Below are positions 4,755-5,765 of a stretch of 5,765 bases of DNA, piece by piece. Below the pieces are notes generated by a model. It saw only the letters and a list, made by a program, of their open reading frames with translations. It had not been told where the DNA came from and searched no databases. A program made the position numbers and the translations under genes. How positions within the stretch are numbered: the first letter of the stretch is position 1; each line of letters begins with the position of its first letter. Source of the stretch: an uncultured bacterium (lineage in GTDB: Bacteria > Patescibacteriota > Minisyncoccia > Phycocordibacterales > PALSA-1337); assembly GCA_903876465.1 (NCBI GenBank), contig CAIRAF010000004.1, positions 1 to 5,765 on the forward strand, given 5' to 3'.

Positions 4755-4836
4755 CTGTTGGCCAAGTCCTCTAGCATTAAACCATGATTGGTATGCCTAT
4801 GCTCATTATGAGTAAGGGTAAGCCAAGAAAGGAAAT

Positions 4837-5508
4837 ATGTCTAACAAAAATAAAAAAAGTGGGTTCCTGTCGTCTTTTTACAAGGCGGTGGAAATCTTTA
4901 AATCCCTCGTTGACGAAGTTAAAAACCTTTGCGATGAGGGTGAGCCGATCGATGAGTATCTTGAGGAGGTTCAACGTAATCCTGAGCTTCGCAAGAAGCT
5001 CGCTCAAGTCTTGATTGTGCATGCCCGTCTCCGGAATCAGACCTACACTATTACCCGAGACGGAAAATTCACTACTACTCAACTCATCGAACAAGTTGAC
5101 TATGACGCGAATATGGTCCAAATGATCCAACCTAACGATTGGCCGATTGGAGCGTGCGAATCACCTGGCGAATACGAGGTTGAGTTCTTCGAACTGCCAC
5201 CGCATACACGATTCACTATTGAAGTCCTGCGGGCTGAATGGAAGAAACGCGGCTTGGAGCAGCCGACAATCGAGGATGCCTTGAAGTTTGGTGCCAAATA
5301 CAGGCACGTGATCAAACATTCATGCCCCATTGTGTTCGTTCACAAACCCATTGAAGGCAGGCGTTTCAACGAATACCTATACTTCTGGAATACTGGTGAT
5401 GAGACTTGGAGTGTGGACCGGACAGCTGGTCTCGGTGCAACAACCGAATCCGAATGCGTGGCGAGGGTGCTCTACCAATACGCCGGCGTTCGTAAAATTC
5501 GCAAATAG
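4837..5508 (+). CDS. Hypothetical protein, 223 aa, with a Parcubacteria-type C-terminal domain
   Basis: The N-terminus (residues 1-62) is Lys/Glu-rich and helical, possibly coiled coil (FKSLVDEVKNLCDEGEPIDEYLEEVQ). The rest reads TQLIEQVDYDANM (81-93), WPI (102-104), GEYEVEFFEL (111-120), a helix ending KKRGLEQPTIEDALKFGAKY (136-155), SCPIVFV (162-168), then an aromatic beta-rich end LYFWNTGDETWSVD (181-194). From memory, this order (Tyr-Asp, Gly-Glu-x-Glu-Val, a helix, PxTIxExLxFGAKY, then xPIVxL and a W-rich tail) recurs in uncharacterised proteins of Parcubacteria genomes. I could not verify this and the function is unknown. AAGG lies 4 nt before the ATG. It is a single-gene unit with a long structured leader and a family-type terminator, divergent from the GNAT gene. 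Confidence 0.82.
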   Translation: MSNKNKKSGFLSSFYKAVEIFKSLVDEVKNLCDEGEPIDEYLEEVQRNPELRKKLAQVLIVHARLRNQTYTITRDGKFTTTQLIEQVDYDANMVQMIQPNDWPIGACESPGEYEVEFFELPPHTRFTIEVLRAEWKKRGLEQPTIEDALKFGAKYRHVIKHSCPIVFVHKPIEGRRFNEYLYFWNTGDETWSVDRTAGLGATTESECVARVLYQYAGVRKIRK

Positions 5509-5518
5509 TTTCTCTCAG

Positions 5519-5557
5519 ATCGCGCGCATCACATAGGTGGTGTTGCGCGATTTTTTT
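5519..5557 (+). terminator. Intrinsic terminator, ATCGCGC family copy 3
   Basis: The left arm at 5519-5532 is identical to the left arm of copy 1 (3251-3264). The loop is ATAG, and the right arm 5537-5551 carries one extra T that makes a small bulge. Seven T residues (5551-5557) follow. The stop codon of the 4837 gene is 10 bases upstream of the stem. Confidence 0.93.
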
Positions 5558-5618
5558 ATTATCCCCAACATTTCCTCCTTTTTGTCTATACCTTCAACTT
5601 TATTTGAAACTCAAAAAA

Positions 5619-5627
5619 TGCTATAAT
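5619..5627 (+). promoter_or_regulatory. Extended -10 promoter near the right edge
   Basis: TG-C-TATAAT at 5619-5627 is a perfect extended -10, identical to the -10 regions at 951-959 and 4661-4669. No good -35 lies 17-18 bp upstream; TTGAAA at 5604-5609 is too close (12 bp). Extended -10 promoters can work without a -35. The predicted start is near 5634. Confidence 0.6.
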
Positions 5628-5658
5628 ATATCTAATCTGAAGTTAAAGAGACACAGAG

Positions 5659-5700
5659 GTGGACAACTCGGAACAATTATTAGTTATTAGAAGCGCTTAA
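5659..5700 (+). CDS. Possible 13-residue leader peptide
   Basis: GTG at 5659 opens a 13-codon frame, (M)DNSEQLLVIRSA, with a TAA at 5698-5700 that touches the base of the terminator hairpin. Four consecutive codons specify Leu-Leu-Val-Ile, the residues that run together in classical branched-chain attenuator peptides. The upstream sequence (ACAGAG) is a poor Shine-Dalgarno site. A frame this short can arise by chance, so this is only a candidate. Confidence 0.22.
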   Translation: MDNSEQLLVIRSA

Positions 5701-5760
5701 AAACCCTATCGGATAGCTGATGATTTTGTTTCGTCAGTTTGTCCAATGGGGTTTTATTTT
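5700..5760 (+). terminator. Long hairpin terminator or attenuator
   Basis: Bases 5700-5713 pair with 5742-5755 (14 positions, one G-U, one C/A mismatch). The top closes with CTGATGA (5717-5723) and TCGTCAG (5731-5737) around an 8-nt loop. The tail is TTTTATTTTATA. The A tract at the base of the left arm means the minus strand also ends in a T run, so it could work in both directions. It is unrelated to the ATCGCGC terminator family. Confidence 0.6.
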
Positions 5761-5765
5761 ATAGA

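Larger units (their letters stand above)
5634..5760 (+). ncRNA. Possible small RNA or attenuated 5' leader
   Basis: A transcript from the promoter at 5619 would run about 125 nt and meet a long hairpin with a U-rich tail (5700-5760). No reading frame of normal size fits. A 13-codon frame starts at GTG 5659 and stops at 5700, just where the hairpin begins. Two readings fit: a free-standing small RNA ended by the hairpin, or a leader whose terminator controls a gene to the right of this window. No known RNA family was recognised. The window ends too soon to choose. Confidence 0.4.

Noticed and set aside
4784..5014. 76-residue frame overlapping the start of the 4837 gene
   Set aside because: It has no good ribosome site and is a shifted reading of the well-supported gene at 4837; its Lys/Ser-rich product looks like a frame shadow.
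4837..5508. Variable protein of a diversity-generating retroelement
   Set aside because: The aromatic C-terminal end loosely recalls C-type-lectin-like targets, which occur in these bacteria, but there is no reverse transcriptase and no repeat of this 3' end in the window.
3238..5557. Integron-like cassette array with attC sites
   Set aside because: Short units with a repeated 3' stem-loop recall cassettes, but no GTTRRRY/RYYYAAC core was found and the repeats read as plain T-tailed terminators. No integrase is in the window.
1..5765. CRISPR array, tRNA, rRNA or insertion sequence
   Set aside because: No regularly spaced repeats, no cloverleaf with the TTCGA-type arm, no ribosomal RNA sequence and no transposase motifs or flanking inverted repeats were seen.

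Overview
This window looks like a piece of a small-genome bacterium, most likely Candidatus Patescibacteria (CPR, Parcubacteria-like). That is an inference. It rests on many short orphan genes, near-consensus TTGACA / TGnTATAAT promoters, strong U-tailed intrinsic terminators, and one protein (4837-5508) whose C-terminal half resembles, from memory, an uncharacterised family common in Parcubacteria. The standard code reads cleanly and there is no marker gene, so the phylum is not proven. No rRNA, tRNA, CRISPR array or mobile-element gene was seen.

There are eight protein genes. Three on the minus strand are recognisable small enzymes: an RBBP9/YdeN-type alpha/beta hydrolase (279-881), a class I SAM-dependent methyltransferase (1833-2540) and a GNAT acetyltransferase (4183-4611). 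Five on the plus strand are unassigned: a two-gene unit (1053-1397 with a membrane protein at 1412-1777) and three single-gene units (2707-3237, 3429-4127, 4837-5508). The right edge (about 5634-5760) holds a promoter, a possible 13-codon leader peptide and a long hairpin with a U-rich tail, which may be a small RNA or an attenuated leader for a gene beyond the window. The left 278 bases have no convincing gene.

The layout repeats a module: a minus-strand gene, a divergent promoter region, a plus-strand gene or operon, and a plus-strand terminator. It occurs as hydrolase / 1053-1777, methyltransferase / 2707-3237, and GNAT / 4837-5508. The unit at 3429-4127 lacks a divergent partner. Two expression styles follow strand. 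Each minus-strand gene has TATAAT exactly 6 nt before its ATG, so transcription should start on the A of the start codon (leaderless mRNA), and none has its own visible terminator. Each plus-strand unit has a leader of roughly 78-161 nt with a hairpin and ends in an intrinsic terminator. Three of those terminators belong to one repeated sequence family, and two plus-strand promoters are near-identical copies.

The genes do not form a recognisable pathway. The best reading is an accessory region of self-contained transcription units, each with its own promoter and usually its own terminator. All functions are from reading motifs; no database search was possible.
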